Of a DNA stretch of 13,020 nucleotides, positions 1-7,254 are shown piece after piece. This DNA comes from JBBKWQ01 sp037969115. Lineage in GTDB: Bacteria; Actinomycetota; Acidimicrobiia; Acidimicrobiales; Ilumatobacteraceae. The notes below the pieces were generated by a model. That model was not told the DNA's origin. It worked only from the letters and a program-made list of their open reading frames with translations, and searched no databases. A program made the position numbers and the translations under genes. How positions within the stretch are numbered: position 1 is the first letter of the stretch; each line of letters opens with the position of its first letter. Location: contig JBBKWQ010000330.1 in assembly GCA_037969115.1 (NCBI GenBank), positions 1 to 13,020 on the forward strand, written 5' to 3'.

Positions 1-1
1 C

Positions 2-1861
2 CGCATGGTCGAGCGCATGGAGCGGGTCGATCCCGATGGTGCTGCCGACGAGATCTCGAAGGAGTACATCGAGATCACGGTGGCCGAGGCGCTCGAGTCG
101 TTGCAGTCCCCGGGCGCCGGTGAGTTCTTCGGTCGGATCGACCAGCCCGACGCCACCGGCGAACGAGAGTCCTGGTACGTCGGACGGCGCCACATCGAGG
201 ACGACCATCACAACCCCGTCGTGGTCGACTGGCGGGCGCCGATCTCAGCGCCCTTCTATCGAGCCACCGCAGTCGATCCGCTCGGTGTGGATTTCAGGCG
301 TCGCTTCACTCTCGCCGATGGTGAGATCACGGCCTACCTCGATGAACATCTCGACGACCCCGAGGCCGGGGACGTTGCCGGTGGCATTCCCGATCCGGTG
401 CTTGCGGAAATCGGCGCCGAAAGATCGGGAGCGATGCGCGAGATCGTCGCCACGATCCAGGCCGAACAAGACGTCGTCATCCGCTCCGACATCGACCAGG
501 TGCTCATCGTGCAGGGTGGACCCGGAACCGGCAAGACCGCGGTTGCGCTGCATCGGGCCGCCTACCTGCTCTTCGAACATCGAGGTCGCCTCGCCCGCGA
601 GGGCGTGCTCGTGGTGGGACCGAATCAGGCCTTCCTCGACTACATCGCCAATGTGTTGCCGTCGCTGGGCGAGCGATCGGTACGCCAGTGCACCGCCTTC
701 GACCTGTGCATCCCGAAGGTCGACGTCGCCGCGACCGACGACGAGGAGACGGCCCGTTGGAAGGGACATCCGGACCGGCTCGTCGACCTCGTGCAGTTTG
801 CTCTCGAAGCGATACGCCCACCACTCGACGAGGTGGCTGTCCCGGTCGGGGCACGAACCCATCGATTCGCTGCCCACGAGGTCGCAGCTTGGCTCGACAT
901 CGCCAAGGGAGGAATCGTCCCCGTCAACCAGCGTCGTGAACGGGTACGCGTTCTCGCCCAGCGTGAGTTGCGGCGGCGCAGCGGCGGTGACGAAGCGTGG
1001 CGTGAGGCGGCACCCCTCAAGGCGGCACTGAGCAAGGCGTGGCCCACGCAGCAGCCGGCGAAGCTGGTCGACAGATTGCTTCTGGCTGCCGGGCACGGCC
1101 CGGGCGGTCGGCGCCGCTCATGGACCACCGCCGATCAGTATCTGATCGACGAAGCGAACACGTTGTTGAATGGAACCCCGTTCGTGTACGGCCATGTCGT
1201 GGTCGACGAAGCGCAGGACCATTCGGCGGTTGCGTTGCGGGTGATCGGCAGGCGAACTCCGGCTGGTTCGTGCACCCTCGTCGGTGATGTCGCCCAGTCG
1301 ACCACCCCGGCCGGCCAGGAGCGTTGGGACGACGTGTTCGAGCACCTCGGGTCGGTTGGCGTCATCGCCGACCTGACGATCGGCTACCGCGTGCCCGAAC
1401 CGATCTTGTCGGTGGCAAACCGTTTGCTACCGCTGACCGGCGTCGATGCAACCGAGAGCCGTTCCGTGCGGCGTGACGGCGATCGTCCCGGTTCCCGGTT
1501 GGCCGACGCCTCGACGCTGATGACCGACGTCGTCGAGGCGGTCGCCGAGGTGAAGCATCGCCATCGCCTGACGGGTGTCATCGCGCCGATCGAGCTGCAC
1601 GCCGATCTCGCTGGGGCGCTCGCCTCGGCCGGCTTTGCCATGATCGACCACGTGCACGAGTTGGCCCGCAACGAGGTGCCGGTCTTCAGCGCCGAAGCCG
1701 TGAAGGGTCTCGAGTTCGACGGCGTGGTGGTGGTCGAGCCCCACGTGATCCTCGGCGACAGCGCCCGCGGTGCCCGACTGATGTACGTGGCGATGACCCG
1801 GGCGGTTCAGGAGTTGATGTTCGTGTCGACCGAGCCGCTGCCCGACGTGCTGGCCAGTTGA
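2..1861 (+). CDS. helD: HelD-like UvrD/Rep-family ATPase (RNA polymerase-associated), 5' partial
   Basis: This is an ATP-dependent superfamily-1 helicase-like protein of the HelD type. In the known family these proteins bind core RNA polymerase and release it from stalled or DNA-bound states. Counting from the ATG at 5, residues 41-46 (FFGRID) and 57-88 (WYVGRRHI..., VVVDWRAP, PFYRAT) form the block characteristic of HelD just before the first ATPase lobe. Walker A GGPGTGKT is at 171-178 and Walker B DEAQD at 401-405. The helicase C-terminal motifs VKGLEFDGV and LMYVAMTRA lie near the end. The frame stays open to the left edge, and the N-terminal coiled-coil arm expected of a roughly 700-residue HelD is missing, so the start is probably outside the window. 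The ATG at 5 is unlikely to be the true start. The gene converges with the next one across 42 bp. HelD identity is strong; the exact subclass is not known. Confidence 0.9.
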   Translation, partial: RMVERMERVDPDGAADEISKEYIEITVAEALESLQSPGAGEFFGRIDQPDATGERESWYVGRRHIEDDHHNPVVVDWRAPISAPFYRATAVDPLGVDFRRRFTLADGEITAYLDEHLDDPEAGDVAGGIPDPVLAEIGAERSGAMREIVATIQAEQDVVIRSDIDQVLIVQGGPGTGKTAVALHRAAYLLFEHRGRLAREGVLVVGPNQAFLDYIANVLPSLGERSVRQCTAFDLCIPKVDVAATDDEETARWKGHPDRLVDLVQFALEAIRPPLDEVAVPVGARTHRFAAHEVAAWLDIAKGGIVPVNQRRERVRVLAQRELRRRSGGDEAWREAAPLKAALSKAWPTQQPAKLVDRLLLAAGHGPGGRRRSWTTADQYLIDEANTLLNGTPFVYGHVVVDEAQDHSAVALRVIGRRTPAGSCTLVGDVAQSTTPAGQERWDDVFEHLGSVGVIADLTIGYRVPEPILSVANRLLPLTGVDATESRSVRRDGDRPGSRLADASTLMTDVVEAVAEVKHRHRLTGVIAPIELHADLAGALASAGFAMIDHVHELARNEVPVFSAEAVKGLEFDGVVVVEPHVILGDSARGARLMYVAMTRAVQELMFVSTEPLPDVLAS

Positions 1862-1885
1862 GCGACACGCCATCCGACGACCGGG

Positions 1886-1899
1886 AACCGCGATCGGTT
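1886..1899. terminator. Weak hairpin in a convergent gap (possible terminator)
   Basis: In the 42-bp gap between the convergent helicase and hydrolase genes there is an inverted repeat, AACCG-CGAT-CGGTT (5-bp stem, 4-base loop). One more G:U pair is possible outside it, and a three-T tail follows on the + strand. It is the only structure I see in the gap. Its position suits a shared terminator, but the stem is short and could arise by chance. Confidence 0.2.
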
Positions 1900-1903
1900 T
1901 GGA

Positions 1904-2620
1904 TCAGCGGTGCGCCCCTCGGGTCGTGCGTTCGACGAGTGACTGGATGCCTGCCAGCACCGTGCCAGGGCTGTCGACGATGCTCAGGTGCGTCCCGTCG
2001 ATCGACGATGCGGGCCAACCCAGCGCGACCGCAGCAGCCTGGTCGGAATCGTACGCATGACTGAGACGCAGGTATGCGTTGGGTCGACTCGACCATGAGT
2101 GGGGCATCGGCACGTCGTCGTCGTAGAAGGCGCGAGGCAGGTGAGGCATGTCGGCCAGAAGTCGGTCCCGATCGAGAGCGTCGGGTACGAGTGTGGCCAC
2201 GACCTCGTCGGGCCACCATCGCAGCCAAGGTTTCAGTCTCCCTGCGACGGTGACGTGGTCGAGCATCGCCGTCATTGTCGAGCTCGTGCGATGCGAACCG
2301 GCCGCAGGCGGGACGACCGCATCGACGAAGATCGTCGCCGTGCAGCGACGTCTCAGTCGATTCGCGATCAGCGGCAGGAACACGCCGGCTCCTGAATGCC
2401 CGACCAACACGATCTGGTCCGCCATGTTGTCGTCCTGAAGTTCGGCGCTCTGCACGGCTGCATCGACGAAGTACCCCCACTGCGGGGGCGTGGCGTCAGC
2501 GACGCCGGTGAGATCAGGCACGATGACGTCGTAGCCCTCGTGCGTTGCCCGTTCAGCCACGGTGGACCACGACGACGGCCCGACGAGGGGGCTATGGACC
2601 AACAACATCGCGTCCGGCAC
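1904..2620 (-). CDS. Alpha/beta-hydrolase fold protein (putative esterase)
   Basis: This 238-residue cytoplasmic protein has the layout of a compact alpha/beta hydrolase. The first strand, MLLVHSPLVG, ends in the oxyanion-loop region at about residues 5-14. A second strand, DVIVPDLTGV, follows at 31-40. The nucleophile elbow GHSGAG is at 74-79, with Ser76 as the nucleophile, and a conserved-looking His211 (GTHLSIVDSP) near the C-terminus would be the catalytic base. The third member of the triad is not clear: Asp100 sits in FVDAVVP after the next strand, and acidic residues around 138-152 are alternatives. The length matches small members of the RutD/MhpC-like group. There is no signal peptide. 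The given start is GTG; an ATG four codons later is also possible, and neither has a clear ribosome binding site. The substrate cannot be inferred. It is divergent from the small gene at 2859 and has its own candidate promoter. Confidence 0.82.
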   Translation of the reverse strand: MPDAMLLVHSPLVGPSSWSTVAERATHEGYDVIVPDLTGVADATPPQWGYFVDAAVQSAELQDDNMADQIVLVGHSGAGVFLPLIANRLRRRCTATIFVDAVVPPAAGSHRTSSTMTAMLDHVTVAGRLKPWLRWWPDEVVATLVPDALDRDRLLADMPHLPRAFYDDDVPMPHSWSSRPNAYLRLSHAYDSDQAAAVALGWPASSIDGTHLSIVDSPGTVLAGIQSLVERTTRGAHR

Positions 2621-2725
2621 GGTTCGGAAAGTATCGCAGCGGCTGGGCCACAGCGGTTCAACGTTGCGCTCGTGGCCGTCGCCCGCTGTCGGCGGCGGGT
2701 CGTCCGGGCGCTGTCAGTCTCCTGG

Positions 2726-2753
2726 ATTATCAAAATACGACAAACATGGTCAG
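2726..2753 (-). promoter_or_regulatory. Candidate sigma70-type promoter for the alpha/beta-hydrolase gene
   Basis: Read on the minus strand, CTGACC (2753-2748) is followed after 16 bases by GATAAT (2731-2726), which differs from the -10 consensus at one position. The stretch is clearly richer in A/T than the surrounding genes. Transcription would start near 2718, about 100 bases before the GTG at 2620. The call rests on consensus matching only. Confidence 0.35.
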
Positions 2754-2760
2754 GATTACC

Positions 2761-2789
2761 TTGCTTCTCGTACCCCGAATCGCTATGGT
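2761..2789 (+). promoter_or_regulatory. Candidate sigma70-type promoter for the small gene and protease
   Basis: TTGCTT (2761-2766) and TATGGT (2784-2789) are separated by exactly 17 bases, each matching four of six consensus positions. They lie next to the oppositely oriented candidate promoter at 2726-2753, so this 240-bp gap looks like a back-to-back divergent promoter region. Predicted transcription would begin near 2796, leaving a leader of about 60 bases to the ATG at 2859 or 150 bases to the ATG at 2946. Confidence 0.35.
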
Positions 2790-2858
2790 GGCGAATACCC
2801 GACTCACAAGGTCGGATTTAGGCCCTCGGACTTCGACACACGGATTGAACCTGAAGCG

Positions 2859-3212
2859 ATGACGACGATGACCTCCAACCCTTCAACCACCCCGACAGCG
2901 GTTGCCGCGCGACGGCGTTCGTCGACCAATGGTCGGAGCCCGGCGATGTCGTGGTGGATCCGGCCTCGTCGCGACGCGGATATCACCGATGCTCACGAAG
3001 TCTTGCTCGATCTCCTGAGCGCTGTCCGTGACGAAGCCCGCGAGCAGTACGGCACGTCCGAACGCTCGGGGTGGGAGCTCGTCATCGACGAGGAACTCGT
3101 CGAACTGGTCGCACTCGGCCGGATCGACCAGGCGGAGGACCGACTGCGAGCCGCCGTCGCTCTCACACGCCACGACACCTTCAGGGAGGAAGAAACGCAC
3201 TCTGGACGATGA
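2859..3212 (+). CDS. Hypothetical small protein, possibly frameshifted at its 3' end
   Basis: I do not recognise this family. From the ATG at 2859 the product is 117 residues. Residues 1-38 are rich in Ser/Thr/Pro/Arg and probably disordered. Residues 41-112 look helical and acidic, with clusters such as AHEVLLDLLSAVRDEA and VIDEELVELVALGRID. A second start at ATG 2946 (residue 30, MSWWIRPRR) has a GGAG ribosome binding site at 2935-2938 with a 7-base spacer, the best in this stretch, so the true protein may be about 88 residues. The frame is open further upstream to 2562, but that part runs through the promoter region and is not believable. The last residues (HSGR) are followed by an overlapping frame with a coding-like continuation, described in the next entry. 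The M16 protease gene follows closely, so the genes are probably co-transcribed. There is no signal peptide or membrane segment. Confidence 0.55.
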   Translation: MTTMTSNPSTTPTAVAARRRSSTNGRSPAMSWWIRPRRDADITDAHEVLLDLLSAVRDEAREQYGTSERSGWELVIDEELVELVALGRIDQAEDRLRAAVALTRHDTFREEETHSGR

Positions 3213-3292
3213 GCTATGCAGTCGTGGAGGCCGCGAATGCACTCGACCTCGACGTTCGTCTCGCCGAGGTCGTGCGGCGGGCTGCTCGATGA
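3209..3292 (+). CDS. 27-codon ORF overlapping by ATGA; likely displaced C-terminus of the previous gene
   Basis: An ATG at 3209 overlaps the stop of the previous gene (ATGA) and opens a 27-residue frame, MSYAVVEAANALDLDVRLAE and then VVRRAAR. It reads as one amphipathic helix with codon usage like that of the neighbours. The same frame is already coding-like from about 3200 (LWTMSYAVV). Joining the upstream protein at ...FREEET directly to LWTMSYAVV gives a smooth helical protein of about 145 residues. Two readings are possible. It may be a translationally coupled micro-ORF. Or it may be the true C-terminus of the upstream gene, moved into the -1 frame by an indel, sequencing error or frameshift near 3194-3200. 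I favour the second. No canonical slippery heptamer is visible. Confidence 0.35.
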   Translation: MSYAVVEAANALDLDVRLAEVVRRAAR

Positions 3293-3313
3293 TCGGCGTC
3301 CGACCTCGATACC

Positions 3314-6262
3314 GTGCCGGCGATGCGTCGACCTCTCCTAGCCGCGACTCTCGTGTCGAGCCTGGTCGTCGCCTCGTGCACCGGAGGACGCAATGACGCG
3401 GTAACGGCGACCGAGGCACGAGCGACCGATCGGCCGACCGCTACATCTGACGGAGCGACAGACGATTCGGTCGACATCGATGGCACGGAATCCGGGCCAC
3501 GATTGCCGGGCCTGCTCGACACGTCGGACGTGCCGATCGATCCGGATCCCGACGTGAAGACGGGAACGCTCGACAACGGACTCCGCTACTACGTCCGCGA
3601 GAACGACAACCCCGGAAGTCGGGCGGAGCTCCGGCTCGTGATCGACGCCGGCTCCGTCAACGAGACGGCGAGCCAGTCCGGAGCGGCCCACTTCCTCGAA
3701 CACATGCTGTTCAACGGCACGACCGAGTTCCCGGCGAACGAACTCGTCGCCGTGTTGCGCGGGTTCGGCGCCGAATTCGGTGCCGACATCAACGCGTCGA
3801 CGAGTTACGACGAGACGATCTATCAGCTCACGGTCCCCACCGACGACGGCGAAGCGGTCGAAACGGGTATGCGGGTGCTGCAACAGTGGCTCGCCCACGC
3901 GACGCTCGACCAGTCCGAGGTCGAAGCCGAGCGGGGTGTGGTGCTCGACGAGTGGCGCAACACCACCCAGAGCTCTGAGGGTCGGCAGTTCGAGGCATTC
4001 GAACGCCTCTACTTCGACGGCACCGTGTACGCGGGAAGTTCACCCATCGGATCGGCAGAAGCCATCGAGTCGATGCAGGCCGACGACCTGAGGGCGTACT
4101 ACGACGCGTGGTATCGACCCGACAACGCCGGCGTGGTCGTCGTGGGTGACATCGACGGCGACGAGATCATCGACCAGATCGAGCGGCTCTTCGGCGATGC
4201 CACCGGTCGCGGCGCCGTGCCCGATCGGGTCGATGCGTCGTTCACGATCGACACGCAGCCCGATGCGGTGGTCCAACCCGATCCCGACGAGCCGTCGGTG
4301 ACGGTCGAAGTCGCACTGCCGATTCCGGCGCAGCCCGCCGGTGGCACTGCTGCAGCTCGTGCCGATGTGCTCGACACGCTGCTGTACGACGCTCTGGTCC
4401 GGCGGCTCGAAGACGACATCGTGAGCGGTGTGGCGCCCTTCGACGGGATCTCGCTGGCTTCCGGTTCGTTCGTGCGAGGAATCGACGCGCCGAGCCTGCT
4501 CGCCATCACCGACGCCGATCGTGCGACCGAGTCCGTGCAGGCGATCCTCGACGAGTACGAGCGAGTCGTCCGGTTCGGTTTCGCCGATGCCGAGGTCGGG
4601 GTATCGGCGGCCTGGTTCCAGTCGGTTCTCGACACCCAGTACGAGGGCCGGGACAGCGCGCAAGACCGGTTCTACGCTGAGCGGTACGTCGACAACTTCC
4701 TCACCGATGAGCCGATCCCGTCCATCGCCGACGAGTACGACCTGGTCACCGCCATGGGCGAAGCGGCGACGCCCGAGGCGCTGCGTCGGCGATTCGAGGC
4801 GCGGTGGGCGAACAGTGCCCCTCACGTGCTGGTGTCTGGCCCAGAAGGCGCCAATCTGCTCACGAGGGACGACGTGCTCGATCTGGTCGCGTCGCTGCCC
4901 GAGCGCGAATTGGTCGCGCGCGGCCCGCAATCCGAGCTTCCCGCTGCGCTCATGGATGCACCTGAACCGGTGCAGGAGATCAGCGCGCAACTCCTCGCCG
5001 AGGCGCCCTGGGCGTTTCTCGAGCCGACCGAACTCGTCTTCGAGAACGGGGTGCGAGTCATCTTCGACGAGACGCCGATCGTCGAAGGGGCCGTGTCGTT
5101 CCAGGCGCGCAGCCCGGGTGGCTCGTCGCTGCTCGACGACGGCGATGTGATCGACTCCCTCTTTGCTCCGGATGTCGTGATGAGCAGCGGTGTCTCGGGT
5201 TTCAACCAAACCGAGGTCGATCGGATTCTCGCCGGCGCCGACGTCCAGATCGCCGCTGCAATCCAGCCGTACACAGACGAACTGTACGCGGAGGCGGCCT
5301 CGGCCGACCTCGAGGAACTCTTCCAGCTCATCCATCTCTACATGGCCCAACCCCGATTCGACGCCGTGGCACTCGACGCCGTCCGACGCACCGAGCAGGC
5401 GCTCGTCGACGACCCTGGGTCCGATCAGGAGGCGGCCTCGTACGATGCCGTGCTCGACGCGCGCTACCCGGGTGAGCTCCGATACTCGTTCCTACCCGAG
5501 CCCGATGACTTCGCGACGCTCGACCTGAACGGCGTCGAGCGGGTGTGGCGCGATCGTTTCGGCGACGCGGGTGACTGGGTCTTCGTCTTCGTCGGCGATT
5601 TCGATCCCGACGACGTCACCGCACTTGCTCGCGCGTACCTCGGCACGTTGCCGTCGACCGGCACCAAAGAGGAATGGATCGATGTCGAGGATCCGCCTCC
5701 CGCAGGTGTGGTGCACATCGATGTGGCGGCCGGCACCGGTGACCGCGGTTCGGTGACGATGCTCTATACCGCGCCGATCGACGATGTCGATCCGATCGAC
5801 GATGTGGCGGCCGACGTCGTCACCAAGATCGTGTCGACTCGTCTCGACGAGGTCATCCGCGAAGAGCTCGGCGAGTCGTACTCGCCGTTCTTCGTCAGCT
5901 ATCTCACCGCCGACCCCGATCCGGTGTTCGAGACCTATATCCAGGTGACGGGCGCCCCCGATCGCCTCGAAGCGATCTCGGCGTTGGTGGTCACCGAACT
6001 CGACGACCTGCGCGTGAACGGCCCCACCTCGGATGAGTTCTCCAACGCGAAGGAGCAGACCCGCCGCGACTACGAACTCTTCTACAACGGCCAACTGGTC
6101 GAAGAACTGCTCCAGGCGTCGATCCGAACCGATGTGGCGCTCGACGACTTCATCGACCGCGACCTCACCCTCGACAAGGTCGACGCCGCCGCTGTACGGG
6201 ACTTCCTGGTCAGGAGCACACCTGTTGATCAGTACATCGAGGTCTTCGTCGCGCCTCGGTGA
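3314..6262 (+). CDS. M16-family zinc metallopeptidase, PqqL-like, predicted lipoprotein
   Basis: This 982-residue two-lobed M16 (insulinase/pitrilysin) protease probably degrades peptides outside the membrane. The N-terminus MRRPLLAATLVSSLVVASC has a short basic region, a hydrophobic stretch and a lipobox (VASC, Cys22), followed by a Thr/Asp/Ser-rich linker to about residue 70, so lipid anchoring is expected. The inverted zinc motif HFLEH is at 126-130; Glu129 would be the catalytic base and Glu213 (in ERGVVLDEW) the third zinc ligand. The 82-residue spacing and surrounding sequence (NGTTEFPAN, FGADINASTSYDET, VEAERGV) resemble the E. coli PqqL/YhjJ type. The second lobe begins near residue 575 (FENGVRVIFDE). 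It lacks a zinc site but keeps the substrate-binding pair Arg849/Tyr856 in REELGESYSPF, as expected for an inactive C-terminal lobe. The start could be GTG 3314 or, better for the signal peptide, ATG 3323. The substrate is unknown; the PQQ link in the family name is historical. Confidence 0.92.
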   Translation: MPAMRRPLLAATLVSSLVVASCTGGRNDAVTATEARATDRPTATSDGATDDSVDIDGTESGPRLPGLLDTSDVPIDPDPDVKTGTLDNGLRYYVRENDNPGSRAELRLVIDAGSVNETASQSGAAHFLEHMLFNGTTEFPANELVAVLRGFGAEFGADINASTSYDETIYQLTVPTDDGEAVETGMRVLQQWLAHATLDQSEVEAERGVVLDEWRNTTQSSEGRQFEAFERLYFDGTVYAGSSPIGSAEAIESMQADDLRAYYDAWYRPDNAGVVVVGDIDGDEIIDQIERLFGDATGRGAVPDRVDASFTIDTQPDAVVQPDPDEPSVTVEVALPIPAQPAGGTAAARADVLDTLLYDALVRRLEDDIVSGVAPFDGISLASGSFVRGIDAPSLLAITDADRATESVQAILDEYERVVRFGFADAEVGVSAAWFQSVLDTQYEGRDSAQDRFYAERYVDNFLTDEPIPSIADEYDLVTAMGEAATPEALRRRFEARWANSAPHVLVSGPEGANLLTRDDVLDLVASLPERELVARGPQSELPAALMDAPEPVQEISAQLLAEAPWAFLEPTELVFENGVRVIFDETPIVEGAVSFQARSPGGSSLLDDGDVIDSLFAPDVVMSSGVSGFNQTEVDRILAGADVQIAAAIQPYTDELYAEAASADLEELFQLIHLYMAQPRFDAVALDAVRRTEQALVDDPGSDQEAASYDAVLDARYPGELRYSFLPEPDDFATLDLNGVERVWRDRFGDAGDWVFVFVGDFDPDDVTALARAYLGTLPSTGTKEEWIDVEDPPPAGVVHIDVAAGTGDRGSVTMLYTAPIDDVDPIDDVAADVVTKIVSTRLDEVIREELGESYSPFFVSYLTADPDPVFETYIQVTGAPDRLEAISALVVTELDDLRVNGPTSDEFSNAKEQTRRDYELFYNGQLVEELLQASIRTDVALDDFIDRDLTLDKVDAAAVRDFLVRSTPVDQYIEVFVAPR
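5774..5805 (+). repeat. Short in-frame tandem duplication inside the protease gene
   Basis: Two copies of CCGATCGACGATGT begin at 5774 and 5792, an 18-base period. They encode the adjacent hexapeptides PIDDVD and PIDDVA in the C-terminal lobe of the M16 protease. The period is a multiple of three, so the reading frame is kept. It is most likely a small local duplication in an acidic surface loop. Confidence 0.5.
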
Positions 6263-6280
6263 CGGGGGCGCCGATCGCGT

Positions 6281-7132
6281 TCAGAGCTCGACGTTGCCGC
6301 TGACGCACGTGGCAACGTCGCCGGCAATCCAGAACGTGTGCTCGCCACCGGCGTCGGTCGTCGTACTCACGTGGATGCGTCCGTCACGTCCGAGTGCGGT
6401 TCCCTGACGGGCGACGTACGGGGGAGTGAGGCGCCCAGTGCCGCACAGCCACTGGGCCAACGACGCATTCAAGCTGCCGGTGACGGGGTCTTCGGCGACG
6501 CCGCTCCCCGTCGGGAAGAACGCCCGCACCTCGATGGCGAACTCAGAACCGGCCGGATGCGGGCTGGCCAAACCGATCTTGAGCGATCCGATGGCGGCAC
6601 CATCGGGTCGCACCGAGAGCGCCGTGGCAGCGTCGGCCAGCAGGACGCCCACCCAGCCCGGTCCGTTGTCGATCCACTGTGTCGCCACGATCTCGTCGAC
6701 CGGCAGACGCAACGCTCTGGCGAGTTGGGCGATCGTCTCGTCTTCGACGTCGCCGGTGCGAATCATCGGCGGTGCTGCGAACGCTGGGCGGTCACCGTCG
6801 AGTCGGAGCGTGATGAGCCCGGCGCCGCATTCCTGGACCACGGTGGAGTCGGCTCGTGGCGACCCCCCGCTGTCGAGCCACACTGAGCAACTCCCGAGCG
6901 TCGGATGTCCGGCGAACGGGAGTTCGCCGTACGGCGTGAAGATGCGAACGCGGTAGTCGGCATCGTTCGTCCTCGGCGGTAGGAGAAACGTTGTCTCGGA
7001 CAAGTTCGTCCAGTTTGCGAACCGCTGCATCTCGTCGCTCGGCAACCCGTCGCCGTCGACGACAACCGCGAGGGGGTTGCCGCGGTACGGAGCGGCGGTG
7101 AACACGTCGACCTCTGCGTACCGTCGCTGCAT
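6281..7132 (-). CDS. PhzF-family isomerase/epimerase-fold protein
   Basis: This 283-residue protein of the PhzF family has the diaminopimelate-epimerase fold. PhzF itself isomerises trans-2,3-dihydro-3-hydroxyanthranilate in phenazine synthesis, but most relatives have unknown substrates. From ATG 7132 the protein starts MQRRYAEVDVFTAAPYRGNPLAVV, the usual beginning. Glu46 (NLSETTF) matches the catalytic Glu45 of PhzF. GHPTLG at 75-80 and EDPVTGS at 214-220 are the two signature loops. The frame is open another 47 codons upstream to 7273, but that extension does not look like the family and would run into the divergent dehydrogenase gene. No good Shine-Dalgarno precedes 7132. Its stop lies 18 bp from that of the protease. 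No other phenazine genes are present, so a phenazine role is not supported. Confidence 0.9.
   Translation of the reverse strand: MQRRYAEVDVFTAAPYRGNPLAVVVDGDGLPSDEMQRFANWTNLSETTFLLPPRTNDADYRVRIFTPYGELPFAGHPTLGSCSVWLDSGGSPRADSTVVQECGAGLITLRLDGDRPAFAAPPMIRTGDVEDETIAQLARALRLPVDEIVATQWIDNGPGWVGVLLADAATALSVRPDGAAIGSLKIGLASPHPAGSEFAIEVRAFFPTGSGVAEDPVTGSLNASLAQWLCGTGRLTPPYVARQGTALGRDGRIHVSTTTDAGGEHTFWIAGDVATCVSGNVEL
6289..6320. terminator. Strong hairpin at the convergent protease/PhzF junction
   Basis: CGACGTTGCC (6289-6298) and GGCAACGTCG (6311-6320) form a perfect 10-bp stem, extendable inward by a G:U and a C:G pair to leave an 8-base loop. It begins 26 bases after the protease stop and lies inside the last codons of the PhzF gene. 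Neither side has a T-run, but U-poor terminators are common in GC-rich actinomycetes. It could serve both strands. Confidence 0.4.
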
Positions 7133-7254
7133 GAGGAGAGCATGGCACGGCTGCGGCTCCGTACGTTGCGCCGCAGCGTCGGTGAGTACAGTGCCGGTGG
7201 CAACCAGCGCAGTCGAGCGCTGCAATTCGACCACGATCCTTTGGGGGTATCGAC

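Noticed and set aside
2562..2858. Upstream extension of the small unknown gene to 2562
   Set aside because: It overlaps the hydrolase start on the other strand and crosses the AT-rich promoter region; it has no coding character.
4040..5350. 436-codon minus-strand open frame inside the protease gene
   Set aside because: It is a mirrored frame of a strongly supported M16 protease; its composition is shadow-like and it has no domain motif.
6281..7132. A phenazine biosynthesis role for the PhzF homologue
   Set aside because: No other phz genes are present, and most PhzF-family proteins are not phenazine enzymes.
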